Part shown: in pieces, positions 45,776 through 56,426 of the stretch
Layout of the letters: each line of letters begins with the position of its first letter
Numbering within the stretch: the first letter of the stretch is position 1
Assembly: GCF_011421425.1 (NCBI RefSeq)
Contig: NZ_WPCW01000005.1
Coordinates: forward strand, 39,001-103,000
From: Streptococcus catagoni
GTDB taxonomy: Bacteria; Bacillota; Bacilli; Lactobacillales; Streptococcaceae
Direction of reading: 5' to 3'
DNA length: 64,000 bases
Program-made: the position numbers and the translations under genes
Notes under the pieces: generated by a model
Told to the model about the DNA's origin: nothing
Databases searched by the model: none
What the model saw: only the letters and a program-made list of their open reading frames with translations

Positions 45776-46903
45776 ATGAAAAAACTAAAACATTTCATAT
45801 CAATTGGACTTATGGTTACTACACTTTTTACAGTATTTCCCATAGGTTCTCTTCAAGAAACACTTTTTACTACAAAAAGTGTTCAGGCTGCAGTCCTTGG
45901 CGATAACTATCCCATGATTTGGAAAACTGGTCGGGGAACCGATTCATGGGGAATGTTCTTGCGACAGTGTACTTCTTTTGTGGCTTTCCGACTAAGTCAC
46001 AGTAACGGTTTTTCCTTACCTGGAGGCTATGGAAATGCTGATACTTGGGGTCACATAGCTCGTCGCCAGGGCTATCTGGTTGACAGCCAGCCACTTATAG
46101 GATCTGTAGCCTGGTTTGATAAAGGAGTTAACCACTCCCACAAAGATTATGGCCATGTTTCCTGGGTCGCTGACGTCAATGGAGATTACGTCACCTTGGA
46201 AGAATATAATTATAATGCAGGACAAGGTCCAGAAAAATATCATCAGCGTCAACTTCACAAAAGCCAGGTTAGCGGCTTTATCCACTTTAAAGATTTAGCT
46301 GAAAACCCATCAACAAGCATCAACTCTAGTGTCCAAAGAAGGGATTTGCTGCCAACAAGTGGAACCTATTACTTTAAAGAAAAAGGAATAGTCCGCGCAG
46401 AAGCTAAACTATCCAGTCCAGAACTGGTACATTATCAAGCCGGGCAATTTGTTCACTATGACAAGATTATTACTGCAGACGGCTATCAATGGTTAAGCTA
46501 TATTGGCGCAAGTGGCAATCGTCGCTACATTCAGATTGGAGAACGAACAAGTTCAGAACCCGTGCTTAAGCAAGAAAATCTACAAGCGCAAACTATTGCT
46601 AGGGGTGATACCGTCACGTTCCCCGGTGTTTTTAGAGTGACACAAAGTCATGGAGCTCTTATTTCAAGCGCAGATTTAGCTGGAGGTCATCCTTCAAGAC
46701 TTAATTGGATCGACCCAGGACCAGTCAATGAGTCTGACCAGCATGGTAATATTGCCGGAGATCAAAGACTTTACCCCGGAGAATACATAACCATCCCAGG
46801 TAAATACAAGGTCTTACAAGTTGATCAAAAAACCGCAGGTATCCAAGTCCAAATTGGATCTTACACTACATGGGTAACCATGGCTAAAGCCCAAAAAGTC
46901 TAG
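45776..46903 (+). CDS. Secreted CHAP-domain protein, Sib35-like
   Basis: 375 aa with a signal peptide (KKLKHFISIGLMVTTLFTVF, cut near VQA-AVLG). Residues about 45-150 form a CHAP amidase/peptidase domain with the catalytic Cys in RQCTSFVAFRLSH and His in YGHVSWVADV. Two SH3-like wall-binding segments follow (DLLPTSGTYYFKE; FPGVFRVTQSHGA ... LYPGEYITIPGKYKVLQVDQ). S. pyogenes carries an immunoglobulin-binding protein Sib35 of this type within its pur cluster. Only intact plus-strand gene of the region. Confidence 0.88.
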   Translation: MKKLKHFISIGLMVTTLFTVFPIGSLQETLFTTKSVQAAVLGDNYPMIWKTGRGTDSWGMFLRQCTSFVAFRLSHSNGFSLPGGYGNADTWGHIARRQGYLVDSQPLIGSVAWFDKGVNHSHKDYGHVSWVADVNGDYVTLEEYNYNAGQGPEKYHQRQLHKSQVSGFIHFKDLAENPSTSINSSVQRRDLLPTSGTYYFKEKGIVRAEAKLSSPELVHYQAGQFVHYDKIITADGYQWLSYIGASGNRRYIQIGERTSSEPVLKQENLQAQTIARGDTVTFPGVFRVTQSHGALISSADLAGGHPSRLNWIDPGPVNESDQHGNIAGDQRLYPGEYITIPGKYKVLQVDQKTAGIQVQIGSYTTWVTMAKAQKV

Positions 46904-46972
46904 AAAATCAAGAATCTACTAGTCTCTAGACCAAATTGTGAAAGAGTTTAATACTTATAACATATTAAAAAA

Positions 46973-47006
46973 CCAATGAGATCTTCATGGATTTCATTGG
47001 ATTTTT
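46973..47006. terminator. Bidirectional terminator between the CHAP gene and gtrA
   Basis: CCAATGA ... TTCATTGG stem with T-run on the plus strand and T-rich tract on the minus strand, between two convergent genes. Confidence 0.75.
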
Positions 47007-47060
47007 AGACGTAGCCTAATAAGAGATTTTAGATAAAATCATTCTTAAGCTAGACAGTTT

Positions 47061-47489
47061 TTATTTAAAGACTATAAACTTACTCAAAATATAATTTAAG
47101 ATGATGATAACGCCTTGTGAAAAAAGAGTTTCAATCAAATTAATGGCCCCTATATCATTATTGACAAAATAACCGATCAATCCAGGGTATCTTTTAACAA
47201 AGAGATAGGCTAAAAGCAGATCCAAGACTAAGGCAACTAATCTCATAGTGACAAACTTAATAAAGCGAAGCAATTGCCCTTCTTGCACCTGTTTAAAAAC
47301 GATCTTATCATTGGTAATAAAAGCAAATACAATTGCTACGACATTAGCGATGACAGCTGCCACTAAAACTCTTTGACTAACCGTAAAGACCAACCACCTT
47401 GTAACAATATAAACTAATGTCGTTAATACTCCAAATATAAAGTAATTAATAACTTCTTTGTAGGTCTTGTTCTCTAGTATCTGCTTCAT
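47061..47489 (-). CDS. GtrA-family membrane protein
   Basis: 142 aa with four predicted membrane helices (YFIFGVLTTLVYIVTRWLVF, AAVIANVVAIVFAFITNDKI and two more). GtrA-like proteins are proposed to flip polyprenyl-phosphate-sugars. The frame overlaps the preceding gene by 44 bp, so the two are coupled. It completes a GtrB/GtrC/GtrA-like trio. Which surface polymer or protein is modified cannot be told. Confidence 0.88.
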   Translation of the reverse strand: MKQILENKTYKEVINYFIFGVLTTLVYIVTRWLVFTVSQRVLVAAVIANVVAIVFAFITNDKIVFKQVQEGQLLRFIKFVTMRLVALVLDLLLAYLFVKRYPGLIGYFVNNDIGAINLIETLFSQGVIIILNYILSKFIVFK

Positions 47490-49209
47490 CCTTACGATCC
47501 TTTACCTTAATAGCTACCAAACGTCCTAAAATAATTATCCAAGATAGAAATTCTATTAGGTAACCTATTTTTTGTAGTGGTGTTTTCTTGTATTCAACCA
47601 ATACTTTGCCACTCTTAAATAATTTAAGATATATCTTCCCATTATTCAATATCTTTTCATCTGTTTTAGGCATACCAAGCTTTTCAGCCAATTTCTTTTC
47701 TTTAGCTGTTTTTTGACGTTTTTCTAATATTGGCTGACTTCCTGATGCCCCATCAGAATACTTAGCCCTATAACCCTTATAATAGATCCTTGGAATAACA
47801 AAGCTCGCAGGCTCTGCAGGATCAATGATCTCATAGCTCAATTCGACCTTATTATAACCATATCTGATACTGTTTACAAGAACATTTTTTTCATTGGATA
47901 CATCTAAAAAGTGATGATCCTTGACTGCTACATGGTCAAAATCAATGGTATAATATTCATTCCCAATAGGATTGACAAATTCACTTGTAGGATTGTCATA
48001 AACGACTGACATTTTTCTATTATTATCATTGATCCGTCTTTGATTTTCTTCTCCATTAGCTACACCCGTGACTTGGACGATATTAAAGAAGTAGACTACT
48101 AGTACACCTACTACTAGACTTTTTATAAATTTTATATTGGCTTCTATAGTTACTATCATTAACAAAAAGGCAGGAGCAAAGTAGGATAACCTTTCTGTAT
48201 ATTGCATGGTTCCCAGTATGGTATATCTCAGAAGAGACTTCCATGGCAATAAGGAGGTCATTGATAGATACATGGCAATGACAAGAAACAAGATAGCTTT
48301 TGAGGGTCTTTTTAAGCTTTTAAAGTTAAAGAGATAATGCAAAGCTAGCAATTTTAAAGGGATATCAAAAAAGTTAGTCAAGGGGTGAAAGCCTGAACTA
48401 AAGCTTTTTTTTAAATCAAACATTAAATCGCTATTAACGGGAAAATTCCGTGTCTTCCAGGTGAAAAAGAAGGGCTGAGACCTAACCTGCTCTATATATT
48501 GAATAATAAAACCCGAAGTTAATAGCAAGCCAAGACAAGCTGATAGGGTAAATGAAATGACATGCCTTAATGTGATCCTTTTGATATTAAAGAGCAGAAA
48601 AAACATAGAGGCAATGGCTAAAACCAAGGTAGATATGATATGGGTCTGAATCAATAGAGCTATGGTTATGGCCAGTAAAAAGGGATTGGTTTTATCTTCA
48701 TAGATGACCTTGTATAAAGCATAGGTCAACATTGGGACAAATCCAACAACCATAGTCATTCCAAATCCATAAGCGGGAAAAAAGCAAGGAAAAACTAGGG
48801 CAATAAGAAAACTGTTCCATTTCTTCTTACTTATTTTTGATAAGAAAAAATAAGTGCTAAAGCTATCAAAAAGAATGAGCATCCAGCCAAAGATACCATA
48901 GGCTATAATTGTGTTTTTGGTGAGCAGGTAAAAGAATGCAGGGATATAAAATTGCCAGTTCCCATAGAACATATTGCTGGCATAACCAGTTCCCCAAGAA
49001 AAGATGTTATTAAGGCTTGGTAGAAAATCTCCATAGTGGAATGACTGAGCTAATCCTACTATTCTGGCTAAATGAAAATTAAAGTCATAGGCAGGTACAT
49101 AACCATTAATTACTGTCATTGAAACACTTGCAAAAATCACAGACCAAACTAATAAAATCAAGCTTAGAATGATACTATGATTCTCAAGATAATCAATTAT
49201 TCTCTTCAT
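47446..49209 (-). CDS. Multi-helix membrane protein, probable GT-C-type glycosyltransferase
   Basis: 587 aa with about twelve membrane helices and a large C-terminal outer segment (about residues 400-560). The N-terminal loop has YDFNFHLARIVGLAQSF with acidic and histidine residues, like GT-C enzymes and proteins with a 6-pyruvoyl-tetrahydropterin-synthase-related membrane domain. Between a GtrB-like and a GtrA-like gene it most likely transfers the flipped sugar to its acceptor outside the cell. Function inferred from neighbours. Confidence 0.75.
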   Translation of the reverse strand: MKRIIDYLENHSIILSLILLVWSVIFASVSMTVINGYVPAYDFNFHLARIVGLAQSFHYGDFLPSLNNIFSWGTGYASNMFYGNWQFYIPAFFYLLTKNTIIAYGIFGWMLILFDSFSTYFFLSKISKKKWNSFLIALVFPCFFPAYGFGMTMVVGFVPMLTYALYKVIYEDKTNPFLLAITIALLIQTHIISTLVLAIASMFFLLFNIKRITLRHVISFTLSACLGLLLTSGFIIQYIEQVRSQPFFFTWKTRNFPVNSDLMFDLKKSFSSGFHPLTNFFDIPLKLLALHYLFNFKSLKRPSKAILFLVIAMYLSMTSLLPWKSLLRYTILGTMQYTERLSYFAPAFLLMIVTIEANIKFIKSLVVGVLVVYFFNIVQVTGVANGEENQRRINDNNRKMSVVYDNPTSEFVNPIGNEYYTIDFDHVAVKDHHFLDVSNEKNVLVNSIRYGYNKVELSYEIIDPAEPASFVIPRIYYKGYRAKYSDGASGSQPILEKRQKTAKEKKLAEKLGMPKTDEKILNNGKIYLKLFKSGKVLVEYKKTPLQKIGYLIEFLSWIIILGRLVAIKVKDRKDEADTREQDLQRSY

Positions 49210-50129
49210 TTTTTCTCCTTAATAAAATATAGGGGTCTTTTTTTTGTTTCCAAAAACACTTTAGACATATATTTACCAAGTATACCAAGGCTCAAAAGTT
49301 GGACGCCTCCTATAAACAAAATAATAGTTACAAGAGAAGCCCAACCATCAACACTCCTGCCAATGGTTAACTTACGGATTACAATAAAGAGGATTCCTAT
49401 TAATGAAGCGACAAATGATAAGATGCCACTGTAAGTTGCTAAATTTAGCAGTGCTTCTGAAAAATTGATAAAGCCCTCTAGAGAGTATTTAACCAGCGCC
49501 CAAAAACTCCACGAAGTTTCTCCTGCCACGCGCGCTCTATTTTCAAAGCTGATATAGGTAGACCGATAGCCAACCCAAGAAAAGATACCCTTAGAGAATC
49601 TATTGACCTCTGTTAGCTCCAAGATACTATCTACCACCTGTCTAGTCATTAATCTAAAATCTCTAGCACCATCTACCATTTCTGTATCTGACACCTTGTT
49701 AATGATTTTATAGAATAATTTAGCACAGCATGAACGTATAAAGGGTTCGCCTTCTCTATCCTTTCTTCTCGTTCCGACAATATCATAGCCTTCTTCAATT
49801 AAAGAAATCATCTGAGGTAAGAGTTCAGGAGGATCCTGAAGGTCAGCGTCCATAACTGCCACGTAGTCTCCCACAGAGTATTCTAAACCGGCTAGCAGTC
49901 CTGCTTCTTTCCCAAAGTTACGTGAAAAAGAGAGATAATGCACTCTGTCATACCGATCACTAACTTCCCTAAGCACTTCTAGTGTTTTATCTGTTGAACC
50001 ATCATTAATAAAAAGATACTCAAGTCTATAGTTTGGTATCTGTCTTTCAACTTTAAATATGGCTTCTAAAAATAATTGAATACTTTCTTCCTCATTATAA
50101 CAAGGAACAACGATACTAATTTTTTTCAT
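49206..50129 (-). CDS. GtrB-like polyprenyl-phosphate glycosyltransferase
   Basis: 307 aa GT-A family 2 enzyme: SIVVPCYNEEESIQLFLEAI, FINDGSTDKTLEVL, YVAVMDADLQDPPELLPQM (DXD-like), then VDGARDFRLMTRQV and two C-terminal membrane helices. Such enzymes charge undecaprenyl phosphate with glucose or GlcNAc. First gene of the three-gene module; overlaps the next gene by 4 bp. The S. pyogenes GacI protein is of the same class. Confidence 0.9.
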   Translation of the reverse strand: MKKISIVVPCYNEEESIQLFLEAIFKVERQIPNYRLEYLFINDGSTDKTLEVLREVSDRYDRVHYLSFSRNFGKEAGLLAGLEYSVGDYVAVMDADLQDPPELLPQMISLIEEGYDIVGTRRKDREGEPFIRSCCAKLFYKIINKVSDTEMVDGARDFRLMTRQVVDSILELTEVNRFSKGIFSWVGYRSTYISFENRARVAGETSWSFWALVKYSLEGFINFSEALLNLATYSGILSFVASLIGILFIVIRKLTIGRSVDGWASLVTIILFIGGVQLLSLGILGKYMSKVFLETKKRPLYFIKEKK

Positions 50130-50694
50130 GCTTTCTCATTTCTATTTATAAAAAACTAGTGCAAACTAGCTTGTTTATATCCTACTACCAACAAGATGAC
50201 TACCTATATGTCCTGTCATAGAAAAGATAGGCTCTAAGAGGATATACTCATCCCCAAAACCTTAACAGGCAGACAAAAGACTAAGAAAATTTTTGGAGCC
50301 AAACTGTGATTGGTCCTCGTCTTAAAGCAAATAGGGCATAGCTACTTTACTTTTTCTTACATTATAACACAAGAGGTCTAGACAGCTGCAAAATAATTTA
50401 ATTTTATAAAAAGAAAATAATGTCCTCATCATTATAAAAGCCATAAATAAGAATAATCTTAATTTCACAGTTTCCTTCTTAACTAAGACAAAGATTATGA
50501 GAGCAAGGCTAGGCAGCTATTTTATGATAGTTTTTCTCTTCTTGACTGAGTAAGTTCTCCCTTAGAATCTGGTATTAATCCTATTTTAATTTTTTATAGT
50601 CAGAGATAGCTCTTCAAAAGGAAAATTAAAAAAATACTAAAGTCTCTTCTTTAGTGTTTCCTATAAGGGTTTTACAGTCTTAAATCCAATAAGT
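50130..50694. other. Intergenic region between gtrB-like gene and purH remnant
   Basis: No coding frame is convincing over 565 bp. A clear minus-strand -10 (TATAAT near 50370) could serve the glycosylation module. A terminator hairpin ACTAAAG-AAGAGA-CTTTAGT followed by T-rich sequence (50656-50627, minus) ends the purH remnant. The rest is AT-rich. Confidence 0.6.
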
Positions 50695-52214
50695 TTAATG
50701 TCTAAAATGACAAACCCCTGTAAAGACCATGGCAATGCCGTGTTTGTTGGCAGCAGCAATAGAATCTTGGTCACGAACTGAACCACCAGATTGAATGATA
50801 GCTTTGATCCCTGCGACCGCAGTTTCTTCAATATTATCTGCAAAGGGGAAGAAAGCATCACTAGCAAGAACTGCGCCTTCAAGACGGTCTTTAGCTTGCT
50901 CAATGGCAATACGAACAGAAGTCACACGGTTGGCTTAACCAGGCCCAACACCTAGAGTCATATGGTCGTTGGCAATCAAAATCCCATTAGATTTTACATA
51001 TTTGATAGCTTTCCAAGCAAAGTCAAGGGCTGCCTTTTCTCGCTCACTTGGTTGACGATCTGTCACCACCTGCCAAGCTTCTGGATTTTCTTCAATCACA
51101 TCTTGATTTTGCACCAGCATACCACCCACAACACCAGTGAATTCCGGCTCCGCTTGACTAGTTTCTTGGGCATCAAATGGCAATTCTAAAAGACGAAGAT
51201 TTTTCTTTGTTAAAATGGCTAGCGCTTCTTGAGAATAGCTTGGTGCAATGATAATTTCTAGGAAGATAGGATGCATCTTCTCAGCTGTCGCTGCATCAAC
51301 CTCACAGTTCAAGACAACAATGCCACCAAAGATAGAAACAGGATCGGCCTGATAAGCATAATCCCAAGCTTCTTCAATACTATCACCCTGGCCAATACCA
51401 CATAGATTCATGTGTTTAAGGGCGACAATCGTAGGTCTGTCTTTGAAATCACGGATAATACGGATAGCGGCGTCCGCATCACGAATATTGTTAAATGACA
51501 GTTCTTTCCCATTTAACTGTTTGGCAGAAGCAATAGAATAGTCGGTTGGAATAACTTTTTGATAGAAATCAACCTCTTGTTGCAGATTTTCACCATAACG
51601 CATAGCTTGTTTCAAATCATAAGTTAGCGTTAACTTTTCAGGTTTTTCTTCCCCAACTTGCTCTGTGAAGTACTCTGCAATCAAGACATCATAGGTTGCT
51701 GTATGACGGAAAACCTTGGCTGCCAAACGTTGACGGGGTGCATAGTCCGTTTCGCCAACTACTCTTAATTCTTTCAGTACTAGCTCGTAATCTGCTGGAT
51801 CAACAATAACCGTTACACTGGCATGGTTTTTAGCTGCTGAACGAAGCATTGATGTCCCACCGATATCAATATTTTCCACAGCTTTGCTATAAGTCACATC
51901 TGGACGTAGAATGGTTTCCTTGAAAGGATAAAGATTAATCAATGAGTTCAATCTTATGATCCTTGGCAGCTTTTAAATGCATATCCATGTCCCTGCGAGC
52001 AAGTAAGCCTCCATGGATATCGGGATGAAGGGTCATCCATCATCTCTGGAAAGCCAGTCACATCCTCAATAGCAACGGTTTCAATACCTGATTCATCAAG
52101 GGCAGTCTTTGTCCCACCAGTTGAGATAATATCCAAACCTAGATTTTTTAGGTTTTTGGCAAAGTCAACAATGCCAGTTTTATCTGAAACACTAATCAGT
52201 GCACGTTTTGTCAA
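50695..52214 (-). pseudogene. purH: purH remnant (AICAR transformylase/IMP cyclohydrolase)
   Basis: Three lesions are visible. Starting at TTG 52214 ([20 protein letters not shown]), the frame is lost after FPEMMD, where about four codons (RVKT) are missing and [14 protein letters not shown] continues one frame over. A second short deletion at IELID / NLYPFKE near 51950 shifts back. In the transformylase part [17 protein letters not shown] replaces a glutamine codon by a stop (50935-50937). Remaining text is otherwise well kept, so the decay is recent. Confidence 0.95.
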
Positions 52215-52227
52215 TTTTTCTCCTTAA

Positions 52228-52743
52228 TCATACTAATAATCCAATAATCACAAATAGGATAAGCCCAATTGCGGGAATACCTATACATACGATTCCAATA
52301 ACATTTATCCAGAATCTCACTCGATTTTTAAATAGCTTAACTAATAAGGGATAGAGTAATAAACCTATACAGAGACCCAAAGTATTAAATAATAAGTCAG
52401 TTACATCTGCTTTGCCTATAGCCAAAATAAATTGTAAACTTTCATAGATCAAACTAAGTAAAAAACCTGACCCTATTATTTTGACATAAGACCATTTAGG
52501 AAACATTAAAGGCAAAGAAACTCCCAAGGGAACAAAGAAAAGTAAATTGAATCCCATTTCTGCAAAAACGATATCCCCATTGACAATTAATGGTTGGGTA
52601 AAGAGAATCCAGTTAATCATCCGTTTTTCCTGGAAAAAGTTAATATACTGAAACTGAGTTTCGAACTTAAATAAAACACACCAAGTGAGTAATAATAAAT
52701 AAAGACAAAATAGAAAAGTAGTAACCTTTTTAGACGCTATCAA
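52228..52743 (-). CDS. VanZ-like membrane protein
   Basis: About 171 aa with four or five membrane helices and the VanZ-family pattern: LTWCVLFKFETQ, NLLFFVPLGVSLPLMF, SLIYESLQFILAIGKADVTDLLFNTLG. VanZ confers low-level teicoplanin resistance in enterococci; streptococcal homologs have no fixed role. I place the start at a TTG (52743) because GGAGG precedes it by 8 bases. It is intact between the broken purH and purN. Confidence 0.82.
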   Translation of the reverse strand: MIASKKVTTFLFCLYLLLLTWCVLFKFETQFQYINFFQEKRMINWILFTQPLIVNGDIVFAEMGFNLLFFVPLGVSLPLMFPKWSYVKIIGSGFLLSLIYESLQFILAIGKADVTDLLFNTLGLCIGLLLYPLLVKLFKNRVRFWINVIGIVCIGIPAIGLILFVIIGLLV

Positions 52744-52832
52744 TGAAAACACCTCCAATGGACTCAATCAGAGCAGTATTAATTCACATTAAGTCTAAAA
52801 CTTTTCATAAGTAGAGTCAACTAGGCCAGGCC

Positions 52833-53367
52833 TTATTTTCTATTAACTCCCAAACTATCCAATACCTGTGGATAAAGCTTATATTCTGCTTCATGGATTC
52901 TGGCTTCAAAACTTTCAAGTGCATCATCTTCTAGACGAGATACTCTGACTTGTTTAATAATTTGACCAGAATCAATACCACTATCAACCCAATGAACGGT
53001 CACACCTGACTGATCAACACCAGCTTCCCAGGCATCATCTATCCATGGGCGCCAGGAAATTCTGGTAAATAGGCTTTATACGTCCTTTATAGGCCTTCAG
53101 TAAGGTTGGGCCAACAATTTTCATGTAACCAGCCAAATAGATTAAGTCAATGTCATGCTTTTCAAGCAGGATCACGATAGCTTCCTCATAGGTAACCTTA
53201 CTTGCAAAGTCTTTGAGTTCAAAACTATAATAGGCAAGGCCCAGATTTTTTGCCCTCTCTAAAACATAAGCTCCCCTTTTATCTGAAAAGACAAAATCAA
53301 CAGAAAACTGCTCCGCAATGACTTGAAAGTTTGACCCATTACCAGATGCAAAAACTGCAATCTTCAT
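52833..53367 (-). pseudogene. purN: purN remnant (GAR transformylase)
   Basis: The N-terminal half from ATG 53367 is good: MKIAVFASGNGSNFQVIAEQ, IDLIYLAGYMKIVGP. After KAYKGRI the codons for the INIHPA segment with the catalytic histidine are deleted, shifting the frame to AYLPEFPGAHG, and one A is missing in the following GGA-ATA-GAT. The C-terminal part then reads DDAWEAGVDQSGVTVHWVDS and ends LGVNRK at 52833. The active site is destroyed. Confidence 0.93.
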
Positions 53368-53599
53368 AATTTGATATAAAAGGACAATTCGGCTGGCTGA
53401 AAATTTTTGTAGAAAACTCAAACAGTTCTGTCAACTATCTGAGGCTCAAGCCTTGAAATGTGAAAGCGAGAGGGAGATTTACCACTCATTCGCATTTTAT
53501 TATTTGCAGGCTAAAAAATTATTGTCCCGTGTCCAGTTTGACAAATGAACTGAACTTTCCTTTCTAAAATTTATGGTGTCTTTACTGTTAAAGATGATG

Positions 53600-55365
53600 T
53601 CATTTAATCACGACACTCTTGTCTTCTTTGCTAACGATACGTCCAATCTTATAAAGAGGTTCATCTAGAAACTCTCTGATGGTTTCCACATTTTCAGCTT
53701 TGACGGCCATCATCAGACCAATACCCATATTAAAGATTTCAAACATTTCTTCATGCCTGATATTCCTATATTTTTCAATAGCCTTGAAAATAGGTAGAAC
53801 TGGCACCTTGTCTAAATCAATTTCAAGACCATCAGCTAACTCACCAATAGCCACACAAACACCACCAGCACCAAAGTCATTTGATTTTTTTATTAAACGA
53901 GTAACCTGACCATTTCGGAAAAGGCGTTGAATCTTACGTTCTTCAATGGCATTTCCTTTTTGAACTTCAGCATCAGCTGTTTCTACAGATTCAACCGTTT
54001 GAACCTTAGAAGATCCTGTGGCACCTAAGAGGATTACCACATGGCCCGCCTCAGGTTTTTCACGAACAACATTTTCCTTAGGAGCGGCACCCACAACAGC
54101 ACCAAGTTCCATACGTTTTGCCACAAATCCTGGGTGGAAATATTCTTTAACATAAGTTATAGCTAGACCAATTTGGTTACCATAAGAAGAATAGCCGTGC
54201 GCCGCTGTTTTTGAAATAACTTGTTGTGGTAATTTACCTTTACACGTTTCCGCAATTGGCATAGTGATGTCGCCTGAGCCTGAAATACGCATAGCTTGAT
54301 AAACATCGGAGCGACCAGATAAGGGGTCACGAATAGCCCCTCCGATACAGGTTGCTGCGCCACCGAAAGGTTCAATTTCTGTTGAGTGATTATGTGTTTC
54401 ATTTTTAAACATCAAAAGCCAAGGTTCTTTCACACCACTAACGTCGACTTCGATTTCAACAGAACAGGCATTGATTTCATCTGAAACTTCCATATCATTA
54501 AGGCGTCCATTAACATGTTCATAACGTCCAAAGACAGTTGCCATATCCATTAGAGTTTCAGGTTTTTCTGATCGTCCCAATTCTTGACGTATTTGAAGAT
54601 ACTTATCATAAGTTGCTTGTAATTGTTTTTGGAATTTAGATTCTGAAAAATCAATAGCTTTTAATTCCGTTTCAAAAGTTGTATGACGACAATGGTCAGA
54701 CCAGTAAGTATCTAAAACTTTAAGTTCTGTCTCAGTTGGCACACGCCCAATTGTTTTATAGTAATCTTAGATGAAAAGTAAATCTTCAACTTCCATGGCA
54801 AGACCAGTCTCTGATTTATAGGCTTTAAAATCTTCAGCTGTATATGATGAAAAGAAATCAAGATTTGGAATAGTTTTATCAGATTCAGAAAAATTATGTT
54901 TGCTAATAGCCTGTGTAATATCTTTAAAACGTGAATCAACTGGATTTAAGAGATAATTTTTCAGAAGCATTAATTCTGAAGCCTCAATATCCTGATTAAC
55001 CAGATAAAGTTGTGCAGTGCTTACACTCACATCACTTGAACCACCAAGTAAAATAATGGCCTCTTGTGAACTTGCGGCACGCTGATCAAATTGTCCAGGT
55101 AATGACTCAATAGCAAAAAAGCATAGGTCTCTAATTCTTTTAAAAGTTTAGCTTCTTCTAAAAAAGTATCCGTCACCTGTTCAGAAAAAATGCGTTTCTC
55201 TGCTTTCTAAAGAAGTGCCTCATCAATTGAAAAGACATCATAAACTTGAATAACCCTCAGGCTTTTCAAACTTTGTAATTGAAGCTTATGATTTAATTCC
55301 TTTACAAGTGACTCTGCTTTAACCTGAAAATCTTCTTTTTTCTCTGCAAAAATACGTTTGTCCAT
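53600..55365 (-). pseudogene. purL: purL'-'purM deletion fusion; purF absent
   Basis: From ATG 55365 (MDKRIFAEKKEDFQVKAESL) the PurL frame has a stop after DEALL, an extra T at AFAIESLPGQ and a TAA for glutamine after DLLFI (54767). It then runs on through [10 protein letters not shown] and [21 protein letters not shown] to EIDLDKVP, about half of PurL, and changes into the C-terminus of Pur[46 protein letters not shown]. The joint is near 53805, at a DKVP stretch found in both proteins. The second half of purL, all of purF and most of purM are gone. Confidence 0.93.
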
Positions 55366-55435
55366 TTTATCTCCTATTCAAATAGTCCTACACCCTGTAG
55401 TAACTAGTTAGCATAATCTATCTGCTAATCTCTTC

Positions 55436-56140
55436 TTAGTTTAGTGCTTTTAGTTTGTCATAAACGACTTGATAAACATCAGTTAGACTACCAAGGTTTC
55501 TTCTAAACACATCTTTGTCCATATGATTACCCTCAGCATCCCAAAGACGACAATTATCTGGTGAAAGCTCATCAGCTAAGATAATATTTCCTTCCAGATC
55601 AAAACCAAATTTTCACTGGAAGTCAATCAGTTGCAGGTCAATAGCCTTAAACCATTCTAATAAGAGGACATTAATACGACGCGTTTCTTCTTTAAGATAG
55701 GCAATCTCTTCATCATCTGCAATTTGTAAGAACTTGACGTGTTCATCATTAATAAAAGGATCATCTAGGTCGTCATTTTTATAGTAAAACTCAAGGATGG
55801 GGGTCTCAAGTTTGACACCTTCTTCAATAGCAAAGCGCTTTGCAAAGGTTCCCGCAGCTACATTTCACAAAACAACTTCAAGAGGAATAATGGTTACTTT
55901 TTTATTTAACTGTTCTGTATCTGAAATCTGATTGATGAAATGTGTTTTAATACCAACCTGATTCAGTTTTTCAAAAATAAGCGACGATATCTTATTATTC
56001 AGTATCCCTTTTCCGTCAATCTTTTCTTTCCTAGCACCATTTAGCATGGTTGCCTGGTCCTTATAGACAGATTTGATAATTCCCTCATCTTCTGTACTGT
56101 AAAGATCCTTAGCCTTGCCTGAATAAATAAGTTGATTCAT
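55436..56140 (-). pseudogene. purC: purC remnant (SAICAR synthase)
   Basis: The frame is uninterrupted by indels but has two nonsense codons: [18 protein letters not shown] at 55865 (a conserved arginine, CGA to TGA) and [18 protein letters not shown] near 55614. Other text is Pur[36 protein letters not shown]. It ends KLKALN at 55436. No Shine-Dalgarno stands before the start, which suggests that the leader has been altered too. Confidence 0.95.
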
Positions 56141-56146
56141 CACAAA

Positions 56147-56246
56147 ATCGTTCGTCTTTTCTATATTTTTTATTTAGAATAACATAAGAAAAGAATATAT
56201 TAAATGATTTATTGATATTTAAATTATTTTTTATACTATCGTTCGT
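56147..56246 (-). promoter_or_regulatory. Two CGAAC-core PurBox-like sites before purC
   Basis: ACGAACGAT occurs at 56155-56147 and 56246-56238 on the minus strand. PurR boxes of Gram-positives share the CGAA core, but the 91-base spacing is not the usual tandem spacing and one copy touches the start codon. Treat as tentative leftovers of purine control. Confidence 0.3.
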
Positions 56247-56360
56247 ATTAAGCTGTCAAAGAAGCCAATTCCTTAAAAGGAAGTCCAAGATATATCATAA
56301 AGGCAGAAAAAATATGGCTTAAAAAAATAGATACGTTTTTTGATCTTCCCTTAAGCTAAA

Positions 56361-56408
56361 AATAAAAAGACCGAAGAAAATCAGTCTATAATAGACTTTT
56401 CCTTCGAT
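56361..56408 (-). terminator. acpP terminator
   Basis: Minus strand CGAAGG pairs with CTTCGG, with an inner perfect stem AGTCTAT/ATAGACT, followed by five T. Ends the plsX-acpP transcript. Confidence 0.85.
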
Positions 56409-56426
56409 CTGAAGCCGAGCTCTTTT

